From Bacteroidales bacterium (GTDB lineage Bacteria > Bacteroidota > Bacteroidia > Bacteroidales > Bacteroidaceae), in NCBI GenBank assembly GCA_015060905.1, contig SUXQ01000001.1:33246-97245 (forward strand): 64,000 bases of DNA, written 5' to 3'. The notes under the pieces are model-generated. The model saw nothing but the letters and a program-made list of their open reading frames with translations. It did no database searches and was not told the origin of the DNA. The position numbers were made by a program, and so were the translations under genes. Positions 17,009 to 27,300 of the stretch are shown piece by piece; position 1 is the first letter of the stretch, and each line of letters opens with the position of its first letter.

Positions 17009-18928
17009 ATGAAAAATACCAAAAAAAATGAAACAGGCGGACGAGCAGCATCGCATGCTTCCAAAAAACGTTTCAATTTTGCATTTACCGAAAAGACAAC
17101 GAAGCGATTGACGTTGGCGTTTTTCGTAATATTGTGGCTTCTGCTTGCATTCTTCGAGTCGGTGCAAATGTACCGCATACAGGACCAATCGCTATTCTTG
17201 AACACCGGACTGTTTTTCAAGGAAATGATGGTGGCTCCGGCCGGACTGCTCTCTTATATAGGCTGTTTCCTTATACAGTTCTTCTATTATCCTGCGCTGG
17301 GAGCGGCAATATATGTGGCGTTGCTATATGCAGTCTGTTTCCTTGTGCGTAAAGTTTTTGATATTCCGTCACACTGGTCGTTGTTGGCTCTTTTGCCGGT
17401 AGCTTTATTGGTGGCGACCAATATGTTCATGGGATATTGGATATTATATATAAAGCTGCAAGGCTATTTTTATGTAGCGATTGTCGGCGTAATATTCATG
17501 CTGTTGGCAATGTGGGCGTACAAGAAATTGCCACTGTGGGCAAAATATATTTTTGTGGCTCTGTGGACATTGGCAGCCTATCCTTTGTTTGGTGTTTACG
17601 CTCTTGTCGGAACACTTTTAATGGGTCTGCATACTTTGTGCGGAAAAGAGAATCTTGCGGTGCGTTTGTCGTTGTTTGCTCTCTCTTTGGCTCTTGTGGC
17701 TGCGACCCCCGCACTTTACTTTGGTAATGTTTACCTGTCTAACTCTTTACCGTTGTCGTACTGTGCGGGAATACCTGCCTATCAATGGACGCTCGAGGGT
17801 GACTATGGGCTTTTTGATAAATTGTTGATACTATGGAAAATGTGGCTGCCTTTTATCTTGCTCTTTGTTGTGCTGTTGCTATACACAGTGTTTGCCGATA
17901 GGGTGGTCGAGAATTATAAAATAACAAAAAAATATTCAATTTATCAGGTTCTTTTGTTGGCCGGCGTACTTCTTGTAACATGGGGATTCTGGTACAATGA
18001 TGAAAATTTCAAGGTCGAACTTGAACAGAATCATGCTATATGGAACGAAGATTGGGAGCGTGTGGCGCAGTTGGCCAAAAAATCAGAAACTCCCACGCGT
18101 CTCATTGTTATGAATAAAAATATGGCTCTGCTGCATCTGGGACGTGCCGGCGAAGAGATGTTCCATTATCCCGACGGCTCGGCCGAGCCTGTCTCCACTA
18201 TAAAGGTGCGTCTTACACAGAATGGTGGTAAAATGGCTTATTATCAATATGGATTCTTTAATTTCTGCTACCGTTGGTGCGTCGAGGATGCTGTTGAATA
18301 TGGCTGGAAAGTGGAATTCCTGAAACACGCTATTCGCTCTATGATAGCTTCGGAGCAATATAAGACTGCTCGTCACTATATAGAGATTCTTAAGCGTACA
18401 ACGTTCCACGCATCGTGGGCCGAAAATTACGAGAAAATTATAGAAAATCCCAAAATTATGGGTGAGTACCCCGATATTACTTTCCCTCGTCAATTGTTTA
18501 GCTATAAAAATACGCTTGGCCTTGATGAGTCTCATGTTGAAGCTTATTTGCTGAGTCATCTGACCACTATCCGCTATGTGAACCCTTCGCCCGTGTGTGC
18601 CGAGGCTTCACTTATGCATGCGCTCATACGTAAGGATAAGCATCTTTATTGGAATGCAATGTACAATTATCTTTATACTCATATGCATCAGATGCGCATT
18701 CCCACACACTATCAAGAGGCGTTGCTGCTCTACGCGAATATCGACCACCGGGCCGATATTTCAAAAATCAAGTTTGATAAAAGTGTACAGCAACGTTTCC
18801 AGGAATTTACAAAGATGATACAGAAGTATAAGGGCAAGTCCAAAGAGCTTGAATCATATTTTAAAGAGCAATTTGGCGACACATATTGGTACTACTACTT
18901 CTTTGTTCGTGAAATAAAAAGCAATTAA
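17009..18928 (+). CDS. Multi-pass membrane protein with C-terminal soluble domain, probably DUF6057 family
   Basis: I chose the ATG at 17009 (MKNTKKNETGG), giving 639 residues; the frame stays open 24 codons upstream but that part overlaps the promoter palindrome. A basic cytoplasmic head is followed by about ten hydrophobic segments between roughly residues 35 and 330 (for example LAFFVILWLLLAFF and PVALLVATNMFMGYWI). A largely helical, repeat-like domain of about 300 residues comes next and ends KSKELESYFKEQFGD. The layout matches what I recall as DUF6057 of Bacteroidales, function unknown. The next gene starts 5 bp later and encodes a CxxCH lipoprotein, so the two probably work together at the envelope. 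Confidence 0.7.
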   Translation: MKNTKKNETGGRAASHASKKRFNFAFTEKTTKRLTLAFFVILWLLLAFFESVQMYRIQDQSLFLNTGLFFKEMMVAPAGLLSYIGCFLIQFFYYPALGAAIYVALLYAVCFLVRKVFDIPSHWSLLALLPVALLVATNMFMGYWILYIKLQGYFYVAIVGVIFMLLAMWAYKKLPLWAKYIFVALWTLAAYPLFGVYALVGTLLMGLHTLCGKENLAVRLSLFALSLALVAATPALYFGNVYLSNSLPLSYCAGIPAYQWTLEGDYGLFDKLLILWKMWLPFILLFVVLLLYTVFADRVVENYKITKKYSIYQVLLLAGVLLVTWGFWYNDENFKVELEQNHAIWNEDWERVAQLAKKSETPTRLIVMNKNMALLHLGRAGEEMFHYPDGSAEPVSTIKVRLTQNGGKMAYYQYGFFNFCYRWCVEDAVEYGWKVEFLKHAIRSMIASEQYKTARHYIEILKRTTFHASWAENYEKIIENPKIMGEYPDITFPRQLFSYKNTLGLDESHVEAYLLSHLTTIRYVNPSPVCAEASLMHALIRKDKHLYWNAMYNYLYTHMHQMRIPTHYQEALLLYANIDHRADISKIKFDKSVQQRFQEFTKMIQKYKGKSKELESYFKEQFGDTYWYYYFFVREIKSN

Positions 18929-18933
18929 CAGCC

Positions 18934-20445
18934 ATGAAAAATTTATACACACTGCTGCTGGTGGCAGCAACACTGCTCGTTGCCGTTTCGTGCACCCCGT
19001 CGTTACCCGACACTCATTCTGCGTCGAGGAAGCAAGCGGAAATTTATCCCGATTATAAGGATGTTACAATCCCTTGCAATATAGCTCCTCTGACATTCGA
19101 AATAAAAGAAAAAGGCGCAACATCTTTTCTTACACATTTCTCTGTCGGCGACAAACAACTGTTGCTCGCGGGGCGCGACGTAACACCCTCGCTCGACGAA
19201 TGGCGCGACCTGCTTTCTGCCTTTTCAAAGCCCGGCAAAATAAAGGTCGATACCTACTTCAAGAAAAATGAAAAGTGGTACAAAAATAAACCTTTCAATA
19301 TATATGTTTCGGCCGATACTATCGACCGCTACCTCTCCTATCGTCTCATTCCACCCTCGTATGTGGCGTATGAAAAATTGGACATAATGCAGCGCGACCT
19401 CACCTGCTTCGACGAAGAGGTAATATATTGCAATATGCTCCTTTCTTCCGAAAACAACGGACAATGTATAAATTGTCACCACTATAAAAACCATAAAACC
19501 GACAATATGCAGTTCCATGCACGTCAGAATTTTGGCGGAACATTCTTTGTGCACAATGGCGAGTTTCGTAAGCTCGACCTAAAGACCGACTCGACCATTT
19601 CCGCAGGTGTTTATCCGGCCTTCAATCCCGTGTACGACGTTGTTGCATACTCGGTAAATAATACAGGTCAGGCGTTCCATACAGTCAATCACAATAAAGT
19701 CGAAGTACAAGATGCGGCAAGCGACCTTATATTGTATAACCCCGTAAAAAACAGCGTTTCGCATATCTCCAAAGAGAATAATATGTTAGAGGTATTTCCC
19801 TGTTGGTCGGCCGACGGACGCACACTCTACTACTGCTGCGCGCACTTCGAAGTAAAAGATACTGCAAACTCAGTAGAAAAAGAAGAAGTTATTCGATACC
19901 AAGAGGTAAAATACGACATACTCGCGCGTCGATGGAACCCCGAAACATACGAATTCAGTCGCCCCGATACGCTTTTTGCCTGCTCGAAAATGGGTAAGAG
20001 CGCAACCCTTCCCCGTGTCTCGCCCGACGGACGCTACATGCTCTTTGCGCTGGGCGAATATGGCTGTTTCCATGTGTGGCACAGCGACGCAGATATTTAT
20101 ATGCTCGACCTTCATACAGGCGAGGCTCGCGCACTCGAAAAATCCAATTCCGACGACGCCGAAAGTTACCCCACGTGGAGCAGCAACGGCAAATGGATAA
20201 TGTTCTCCAGCCGTCGCGACGATGGAAATTACACACGAGTATACATTGCTCACGTCGAGCCCGATGGAACAACCTCAAAAGCATTTTTGTTGCCGCAGAG
20301 CAACCCTTCGTTCCATACTCTCTATGATAAATCCTTCAACCGCCCCGAGTTTATGATAGAGCCTGTGCAGTTCACTCCTCTCGAGGCTGCCCAAGTGTTG
20401 AGTGGCGAGGCCCTCAAGGTTACATACACCGAAAATTGCAAGTAG
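18934..20445 (+). CDS. Beta-propeller (PD40/TolB-like) lipoprotein with a CxxCH motif
   Basis: 503 residues. The start MKNLYTLLLVAATLLVAVSC is a lipoprotein signal with C20 as the likely lipidated residue. The motif CINCH at 178-182, followed by HYKNH, has the form of a c-type haem attachment site. Downstream are at least four PD40-type propeller strands: VYPAFNPVYDVVAYS, VFPCWSADGRTLYY, LPRVSPDGRYMLFA and SYPTWSSNGKWIMFSS. Exported haem proteins of this kind need the Ccm machinery; none is in the window. The CxxCH could instead bind metal or occur by chance. Gene pairing with the preceding membrane protein (5-bp gap) and the shared terminator indicate one operon. Function unknown. Confidence 0.75.
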   Translation: MKNLYTLLLVAATLLVAVSCTPSLPDTHSASRKQAEIYPDYKDVTIPCNIAPLTFEIKEKGATSFLTHFSVGDKQLLLAGRDVTPSLDEWRDLLSAFSKPGKIKVDTYFKKNEKWYKNKPFNIYVSADTIDRYLSYRLIPPSYVAYEKLDIMQRDLTCFDEEVIYCNMLLSSENNGQCINCHHYKNHKTDNMQFHARQNFGGTFFVHNGEFRKLDLKTDSTISAGVYPAFNPVYDVVAYSVNNTGQAFHTVNHNKVEVQDAASDLILYNPVKNSVSHISKENNMLEVFPCWSADGRTLYYCCAHFEVKDTANSVEKEEVIRYQEVKYDILARRWNPETYEFSRPDTLFACSKMGKSATLPRVSPDGRYMLFALGEYGCFHVWHSDADIYMLDLHTGEARALEKSNSDDAESYPTWSSNGKWIMFSSRRDDGNYTRVYIAHVEPDGTTSKAFLLPQSNPSFHTLYDKSFNRPEFMIEPVQFTPLEAAQVLSGEALKVTYTENCK

Positions 20446-20471
20446 CATTTGTTGCTTTTATCCTATATATT

Positions 20472-20505
20472 GCCTCCCTGCCTTAAAGCAGGGAGGCTTT
20501 TTTTT
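20472..20505 (+). terminator. Terminator after the CxxCH lipoprotein gene
   Basis: GCCTCCCTGC / GCAGGGAGGC, a perfect 10-bp stem with a 6-nt loop (20472-20497), followed by eight T residues. Confidence 0.92.
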
Positions 20506-20826
20506 GTCACAATTTTGCCACCGTTTGTCCCCTTTTTTTATTTGCGGAAGAGGACCTGATTTCAAAAATAATCTTAAAATTTTAACATTTAAGTGTTAAA
20601 AAATAAAATAGTGTATTTTATGTTGTATTTCCCGAAAAAATCATAATAATAGCTAAAAAATTACCTTTGAATGTAAAAAACATGCTCCGCGAATGAAAAA
20701 ATCTTCAATTTATTTGAGCGTTAAATATTATTAGTTATTTTTGCACATTACATAGACTATACTGTGAAGTGTAGCTTGATAAAAACGCATATTGAAAAAA
20801 ATTAATTATTTATAAAATTTATATTT
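20506..20826 (+). other. AT-rich upstream region of the FAS1/SusCD locus
   Basis: No gene is seen between the preceding terminator and the first FAS1-like lipoprotein. The stretch is very AT-rich, holds the promoter at 20713-20743, and provides a leader of about 75 nt. No sigma/anti-sigma, hybrid two-component or SusR-like regulator gene is encoded here. Confidence 0.6.
20713..20743 (+). promoter_or_regulatory. Promoter of the FAS1/SusCD locus
   Basis: TTTG at 20713-20716 and TATTTTTG at 20736-20743 are separated by exactly 19 nt, matching the Bacteroidetes consensus at every defined position. Transcription would start near 20750. Confidence 0.82.
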
Positions 20827-23800
20827 ATGTTTAAACGCTGCTTAAGTAAATTTAGCTGCGCACTCGTAATGATGTGTGCGCTTGTTACCGGTGGGCTGTT
20901 ACAGTCATGTGATGACGTCCTCGACTTGGACGAATACAAGTACGACGACAGTGAGCCTTCATGGCTGGGCCCCAGTATTTATGAGTTTCTTAAAACAGGA
21001 AACGCCGGTCACACCTACAACAACTACGTGAAACTTATCGAAGAATTGGACCAAAAGGAAATTCTTTCACGTACAGGTAGTAGAACCATGTTTATTGCCG
21101 ACGATGCGGCATTTGAAAGATTTTTCGGTTCCGACAACGTGTGGGGCGTAAAATCTTACGAAGACTTAACCTATCGTCAGAAGAAAGTATTGCTCAACAA
21201 CGTAATGTTGAAGAACGCCTATCTTCTCGACATGTTGGCAATGACATCAGTCGATCCAAACTCAGAGCCTAGCGGTGGTGACTGCTTGCGTCGCGAGACA
21301 ATGGCGACCTTGTACGACTCGGTACCTTTGTTCAAAGTCGTGGCCGAAACAAACGCCTTGAGCTTCCCCAAAAATAACGAATCTTTTAAATACTTCGAAG
21401 ATTATCTTGCAACAAGCGGCAAAGAAGGTGTCCGTGTAGCACTTGGAAGCGAGAACCCCATGATGGTTCACTTCCTTTACGAGTATGTAAGAACCAAAAA
21501 TATTCTGGATAGCGACTTCTCTGTAATGTTCCAGCGTGCAGGTAAGACCCGTACAGGAACCGAGGCATTTGTCTTCTCAAATAAAATCCTCAACAGTGAT
21601 GTATCATACGGCGACCTTTCCGACGATACATTGACCATCACTTGTAAGAACGGTTACCTCTATCGTATGGACGACGTGCTTGTTCCCCCTTCGAACATGG
21701 CACAAGTTCTTCGCGAAACAGAAAATACCAAACTCTTCAGCCGCATGCTCGACCGTTTCGCATACCTCGAGTATAGCAAGTCAATTTCAACGGACTACAA
21801 CTCTTACGAGCACAACGGTAAACCCGAAGACAACGAGAATGTATATTTGTTGAAATATGCACTTCTAACCAAAGACGGTAGCGACATAGTGGGACAACCT
21901 TTCTATACACCCGATGCAAACGGACTGGCAGGTAAAGACTATTCTCCGGGCTCTAAAGAGAAACGCTTCGGTCCTGATGATTATGTAAAATTCGATCCGG
22001 GAAATGCACAGTACGACGGTGGACAAGGCTTGCGTGGAGATATGGCCGCAATCCTCGTTCCCAATGATGAAATGGTATATCGTTTCTTCGCCCCCAAACG
22101 TTATCAAGATAAATCAGTGCTCAACTCAGCCGAGGCACAGTCACGCTCTTACGGTGTAGGTTCTTCAATCGTAGAACAGTTTGCAGCACCTGCCGACCTT
22201 GAAAAATTGCAAGAGGTGCCCGGAATGGACTATTACGAAGCTATGCAGCCCTGTCTCGACAGCGTGCCTTTGAAGATTCTTTCGGCATTCGTAAATAACT
22301 TGATGCAGGAATCATTCCTTTCGACACTGCCCAGCAATTTCGAAAGAGTTAGAAATGACGCCCGCGACGAAATGGGCTTGAAACCCGAAGATGTAGAAGA
22401 CTGCGTGGTTGCCAACAACGGTATTATATATATATTAAATAATGTATATGGTCCTGCAAGATATCAGGCGGTAATGACACCTCCCCTCGTAATGAGCAAC
22501 ATGCAGATCATGAACGCTATGATCGCCAATTATAAATACGACTCATATCTCTTGGCAATGGATGCAACTTACAGTTTCATTGTTCCCGATGATACATGTT
22601 TCGTATATTACGATCCCGCAACATTCAAGTCTAAGAACCCGACAGCATACGCATTCTCTTGGGGTAAGGTACGCGAAGCCGAGACAAACCCCGGACTTAT
22701 ATGTACAGAGTGGAAGTTCGACCCGGCTACATATCAATTGACAGAAATGTTGAAGGAACCTGTCAAAACCAGCGTAAGTAACTATAAAAATAAGTTGCAG
22801 GACCTCATGGAGTACTTTATTATCATCGATTCCATCGAGAATCCCGATAATAAACTCATGAACGAGTACTACCTTACAAAGGGTTACGGTATTGTTAAAT
22901 GTACAAAAGACGAAGCAGGCAATGTAAGATTCCAGGGCGGTGAGCAGTTGGAAATCTCAAGATTGCTCGGTCGCGATGTATACGTTACAGTAACAGAACA
23001 TGGTCGTTTCGAGGAAAAGAACGGTGTTACATACTGTACCGAGTCTGACGACGAAAATTACAAATCGGGTGTAGTATCGCCTCCCACAAAGACAATCTAC
23101 TCATATGTTTCAGCCGAAACACCCGATAATCCTTTCTATGCATTTAGCGAACTTTGTGAGCCGCTTAGCGACGATACTATCTATAAAAAGGTATTTAACA
23201 TCGACGACTCAAAACTTGCAGGAAAGACTCAGTTGAGCGACTCAGTTAAGAAATATTCTATCTTTAGCTCTAAACTTAAATCATTCGACCGTGCCGTTTC
23301 TTTCTTGAGTACATACCACTATACAGTGTATGTGCCTCAGCCGTCAGAAATACAAAAAGCAATCGAGCTTGGTCTTCCTACAAAAGAAGATATAGAAGCA
23401 GAAATTGCAGCCGAGAACTACGGTCGTGCAGCCTCTATGGTACGTTTGTTGAACAAATACTTGCGTTACTACTTCCAAGATAACGCAGTGCTTGTTGATA
23501 AACTTCCCTTCCGCGCACAAGTATCGGATAGTATTTATGCCGATACAGCACGTTACGAGACAGCTATTGTAAACGAAAAGACCGGTCGTTTCTTCGACCT
23601 CTTCGTTAAGTCAGACGGTGGTACAATCACTATTACAGACGACCAAAAGAATGTGGCAAAAGTCATGAATAAACCCGGTGAAGAGGGTAAGACATGGAAC
23701 GTCCTTGCTCGCGACATTCAGTTTAGCGCAGACGTCACAAGTCCTACATTCCAAGGTAAAGCAAATATCGAGACCTCTGCATTTGCAGTAATACATCAGA

Positions 23801-24288
23801 TAGACAAAGCTCTTTACAACTCAAATGTTATCGGTTACGACGGACGTTTCAACCGTTTCGGAAAGGATGGCGAACTTGTAGATAAGGCTCAGATACCTGT
23901 TCCTGTGTCATACGACGAAGCAACCGACAAAGTTGTATACAATAACGCAGAATATCTGCTTGGAAAATCTACAAGCTACTTAGTCGAGACAGACAACGGT
24001 CGCAGACGAATGAGTACCGGCTATTTGATGAAAGAAAATGGCTCTACCGGCAGATACGAGCGCGAGGAATACGTTCTTCTTGGTGATACAGCCAAAATCC
24101 TTATTACCGATGCAGGTCACCTTATCGGCCTCGACACACTCGTTACAGGGGTTATCCAGCCACGTTACCTCTGGGCAGACATGAAACCCCTCAGCTTCAA
24201 CGCACAGGGAGTAGTTCATCCCGACTCAATAGTAACAGTGCTTCCCAACGGAACTTTCGTTGATGGAAAGGGTAAAGTAATAAAATAA
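20827..24288 (+). CDS. Large lipoprotein with several fasciclin (FAS1)-like modules
   Basis: 1153 residues with a lipoprotein signal ending LLQSC (C28) followed by Asp-Asp, the acidic pattern associated with surface export in Bacteroidetes. FAS1 modules are recognised by a strand such as TMFIADDAAFERFF (87-100) and a closing NGYLYRMDDVLVPP (275-288). A second module spans about 300-545 (ILVPNDEMVYRFF, then NNGIIYILNNVYGP). A third begins near 555 (FIVPDDTCFVYY). A fourth, more diverged, covers about 810-1000 (YTVYVPQPSEIQKAI, then VIHQIDKALY). FAS1 domains usually mediate adhesion or bind glycans and proteins. It is the first gene of the locus and directly precedes SusC. No enzyme motif is seen. 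The ligand is unknown. Confidence 0.78.
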   Translation: MFKRCLSKFSCALVMMCALVTGGLLQSCDDVLDLDEYKYDDSEPSWLGPSIYEFLKTGNAGHTYNNYVKLIEELDQKEILSRTGSRTMFIADDAAFERFFGSDNVWGVKSYEDLTYRQKKVLLNNVMLKNAYLLDMLAMTSVDPNSEPSGGDCLRRETMATLYDSVPLFKVVAETNALSFPKNNESFKYFEDYLATSGKEGVRVALGSENPMMVHFLYEYVRTKNILDSDFSVMFQRAGKTRTGTEAFVFSNKILNSDVSYGDLSDDTLTITCKNGYLYRMDDVLVPPSNMAQVLRETENTKLFSRMLDRFAYLEYSKSISTDYNSYEHNGKPEDNENVYLLKYALLTKDGSDIVGQPFYTPDANGLAGKDYSPGSKEKRFGPDDYVKFDPGNAQYDGGQGLRGDMAAILVPNDEMVYRFFAPKRYQDKSVLNSAEAQSRSYGVGSSIVEQFAAPADLEKLQEVPGMDYYEAMQPCLDSVPLKILSAFVNNLMQESFLSTLPSNFERVRNDARDEMGLKPEDVEDCVVANNGIIYILNNVYGPARYQAVMTPPLVMSNMQIMNAMIANYKYDSYLLAMDATYSFIVPDDTCFVYYDPATFKSKNPTAYAFSWGKVREAETNPGLICTEWKFDPATYQLTEMLKEPVKTSVSNYKNKLQDLMEYFIIIDSIENPDNKLMNEYYLTKGYGIVKCTKDEAGNVRFQGGEQLEISRLLGRDVYVTVTEHGRFEEKNGVTYCTESDDENYKSGVVSPPTKTIYSYVSAETPDNPFYAFSELCEPLSDDTIYKKVFNIDDSKLAGKTQLSDSVKKYSIFSSKLKSFDRAVSFLSTYHYTVYVPQPSEIQKAIELGLPTKEDIEAEIAAENYGRAASMVRLLNKYLRYYFQDNAVLVDKLPFRAQVSDSIYADTARYETAIVNEKTGRFFDLFVKSDGGTITITDDQKNVAKVMNKPGEEGKTWNVLARDIQFSADVTSPTFQGKANIETSAFAVIHQIDKALYNSNVIGYDGRFNRFGKDGELVDKAQIPVPVSYDEATDKVVYNNAEYLLGKSTSYLVETDNGRRRMSTGYLMKENGSTGRYEREEYVLLGDTAKILITDAGHLIGLDTLVTGVIQPRYLWADMKPLSFNAQGVVHPDSIVTVLPNGTFVDGKGKVIK

Positions 24289-24308
24289 TAAGCAAAGAGA
24301 TAACTGCT

Positions 24309-27300
24309 ATGATAAAGATAAAACATTTATTATTTCTTCTCCTCTGTTGCTGTGTAGGTACAACCTTTGCGCAGAAGAGTGCGAGAATTTCCGGAAACAT
24401 CTCCAGTGATTCCGAAGGTCCGCTTATGATGGTAAACGTTACCGAGCGTGACAAAACCAACCGTATCATTGAAGCAGCCGTAACCGACATGGAAGGTAAC
24501 TTCTCTATGGTTGTAAAAAATACAAGTAACCGACTCGAGATTTCTTATATCGGATATAAGACAATGACACTCGAAATTGGTTCGCGTACCGTGTTCAATA
24601 TTAAAATGCAAGAAGACAACCAGCTTCAGGAGGTCGAGATTACAGCAAAGCCCCGTACACAGTCGGGTGCCCTCGACATTCTCTCGCGCGAGGTTTCTCA
24701 GGCTACACAGAAGTTCAACATGAGCGAAATGGAAGGTCTCTCTTTTGCATCAGTCGATGAAGCACTTCAGGGACAGATTGCAGGTCTTGACATTACCTTC
24801 GCTTCGGGTGACCTTGGTTCGGGTACCACCATGCGTTTGCGTGGTACCTCGACCATCAACGGTAACGCCGAGCCCCTCATCGTTGTAAACGACAACATCT
24901 TCGAAATGCCCACCGGCGAGCAGATTGACTTTTCAACAGCCAACCAAGAGACATTCGCCCAGCTTCTTACCGTAAACCCCGAGGACATCGAGTCAATCGA
25001 GGTATTGAAAGATGCTTCAGCCTGTGCCATCTGGGGTTCACGTGGTGCAAACGGTGTCATCAAAATTAAAACAAAGCGTGGTACACGCGGTAAGACACGT
25101 GTGAACTACAGCTTCCGTTTCAAAGACAAATGGATTCCCTCGGGTCTTAACCTGATGAATGGTGACGACTACACAATGATGCTTAAAGAGGCATACTTCA
25201 ACCCTGCTCAGAATGATTACTATTCAGCAGTAGACGAGTTGAACTACGATGTGTTTGGTTTCTCCGAGTACGAGAACTACAACGAAAATACCGATTGGGT
25301 AGATGCAGTGTCAAAGCATGGTTACACCAACGAGCACAACATCTCTCTTACCGGTGGTGGTGAAAAAGCTACATTCCGTATCTCGGGAGGTTACTACAAC
25401 GAGACAGGTACCATCATCCGTCAGTTGCTCGACCGTTTCACAACAACAATGGCACTCGACTACTACGTATCTGACCGTATCAAGGTTGTATCTGACTTCT
25501 CTTTCACATACACCGACAACCGAAAGAACTACAGCGACCTTTTGGCAATAGCTCAGGTGATTATGCCTAACATGTCAATCTACAACCAGAACCAGTATAT
25601 TGACGAGAATGGAATTTCACACGGTATTCCCACATCCGACTACTATCAGATGTTGGAAAGTGCCGGTGGCGGTACCGACTACTTCAACGGTAACCAGAAA
25701 GATAAGAAAAACCCCGTAGGTCTTGCACATCTTGCTCGCAACGACCAAGAGACATACTCTATCACTCCCCAGTTGCAGCTCGAGTACAACCTCCTCGGCC
25801 TCGAAGACGACGAGACACAGTTGAAGTACCGTGCATTGGTAAACATGAACGCAAATACATACACCGAGACCTCTTTCCTTCCCGCAGCACTTGTAACAAG
25901 CGGATGGGATAGTAAAGATGGTGATGGTGTAGGTTATGCCAATAGATCATACATGCGCGACTATAAGTCATTGCAGTTTACCACACGTCACAACCTTATC
26001 TTCACTCCCGCGTTCAAGAACAGCGATCACTTCCTTACAATGACTGCACAGTACGAGCTCTACACCGGTACAAACTCGGGCCAGACAGAGACTACATACG
26101 GTCTTCCCACAGGAAATATTACCTCTACAACTGTAGGTTCTAAACTTGTACAACCCAATACATCAACCGGCGAGTGGCGTTCAATGTCACTGACCTATCA
26201 GAGCCACTACTCATACAAGTCAAAATACTCACTCGGCTTTACACTCCGCGCCGAGGGTAACACCAAGTTCGGTGATGAGAACAAATGGGGTCTCTTCCCC
26301 GCAATCTCAGGTCGTTGGAACATCAGCGACGAGCCCTGGATGAAGTGGTCCGAGAAATGGCTCAGCATGTTGTCTATCCGTCCCGGTTACGGTTGGTCAG
26401 GTTCGGCTCCCGGCAGCGACTACCTTATGTTCTCTAGATACTATCCTAACAGTTTGCCCGCATATTTGGGTCAGAGCACATTCGTTCCCGGTGGTATGCG
26501 TCTTACAACCTTGCGTTGGGAGCGTAAGAAAGAGTTCAACCTTGGTTCGGATATCGAATTGTTCGACGGCCTCATCAGCGGTGCTATTAACTACTACGAC
26601 AACACCACAAGCGACCAGTTGATGGGTGGTTATAAAATCCCCACTTCAACAGGTTACACCTCACTCGATTACAAGAACACCGGTGCTCTTCGTAACAGAG
26701 GTTGGGAGTTGAACATCAACACATCAAAGATAAAGTTGGCAAAAGACCTCACATTGAGCACTTACTTCAACATTGGTCAGAACTTTAACGAAGTAGTGGA
26801 AATGGAGCAGTCTATTCTTGATAGCGAAAATAAAGAGTTCGACTTTAACGGTCCCAACGGACAATACCTCGGACGTATCCAGATAGGTAACCCCTTGGGT
26901 TCTATCTACGGTTTCCGCAACAAGGGCGTTTATCGTTACAGCTACCGCAACTACGAGAAGGCTCTCGAGCAAGAGAAACTCTATCCTAACAACCCCGAGC
27001 GTTGGACATGCCCCATCGTTCGTGACGCCGAAGGTAAAGTTGTTTACAAAGCCGATGGTAAGCCCAAACAGCTTGTATTCAACTACGACACAGAAGATGG
27101 TAATGCCGACTACTACTTCAAGGGTGGTGATGCAATTTACGAAGATATTAACCACGACGGTAACATCAACGAGCTTGACATTGTGTACCTCGGTAACTCT
27201 AACCCCAAGGCACAAGGAGGTTTCGGCTTGACATTCAACTACAAACGTTTGACATTTAAAGCCAACTTTACTTATCGTCTCGACTACGACGTAATGAACA

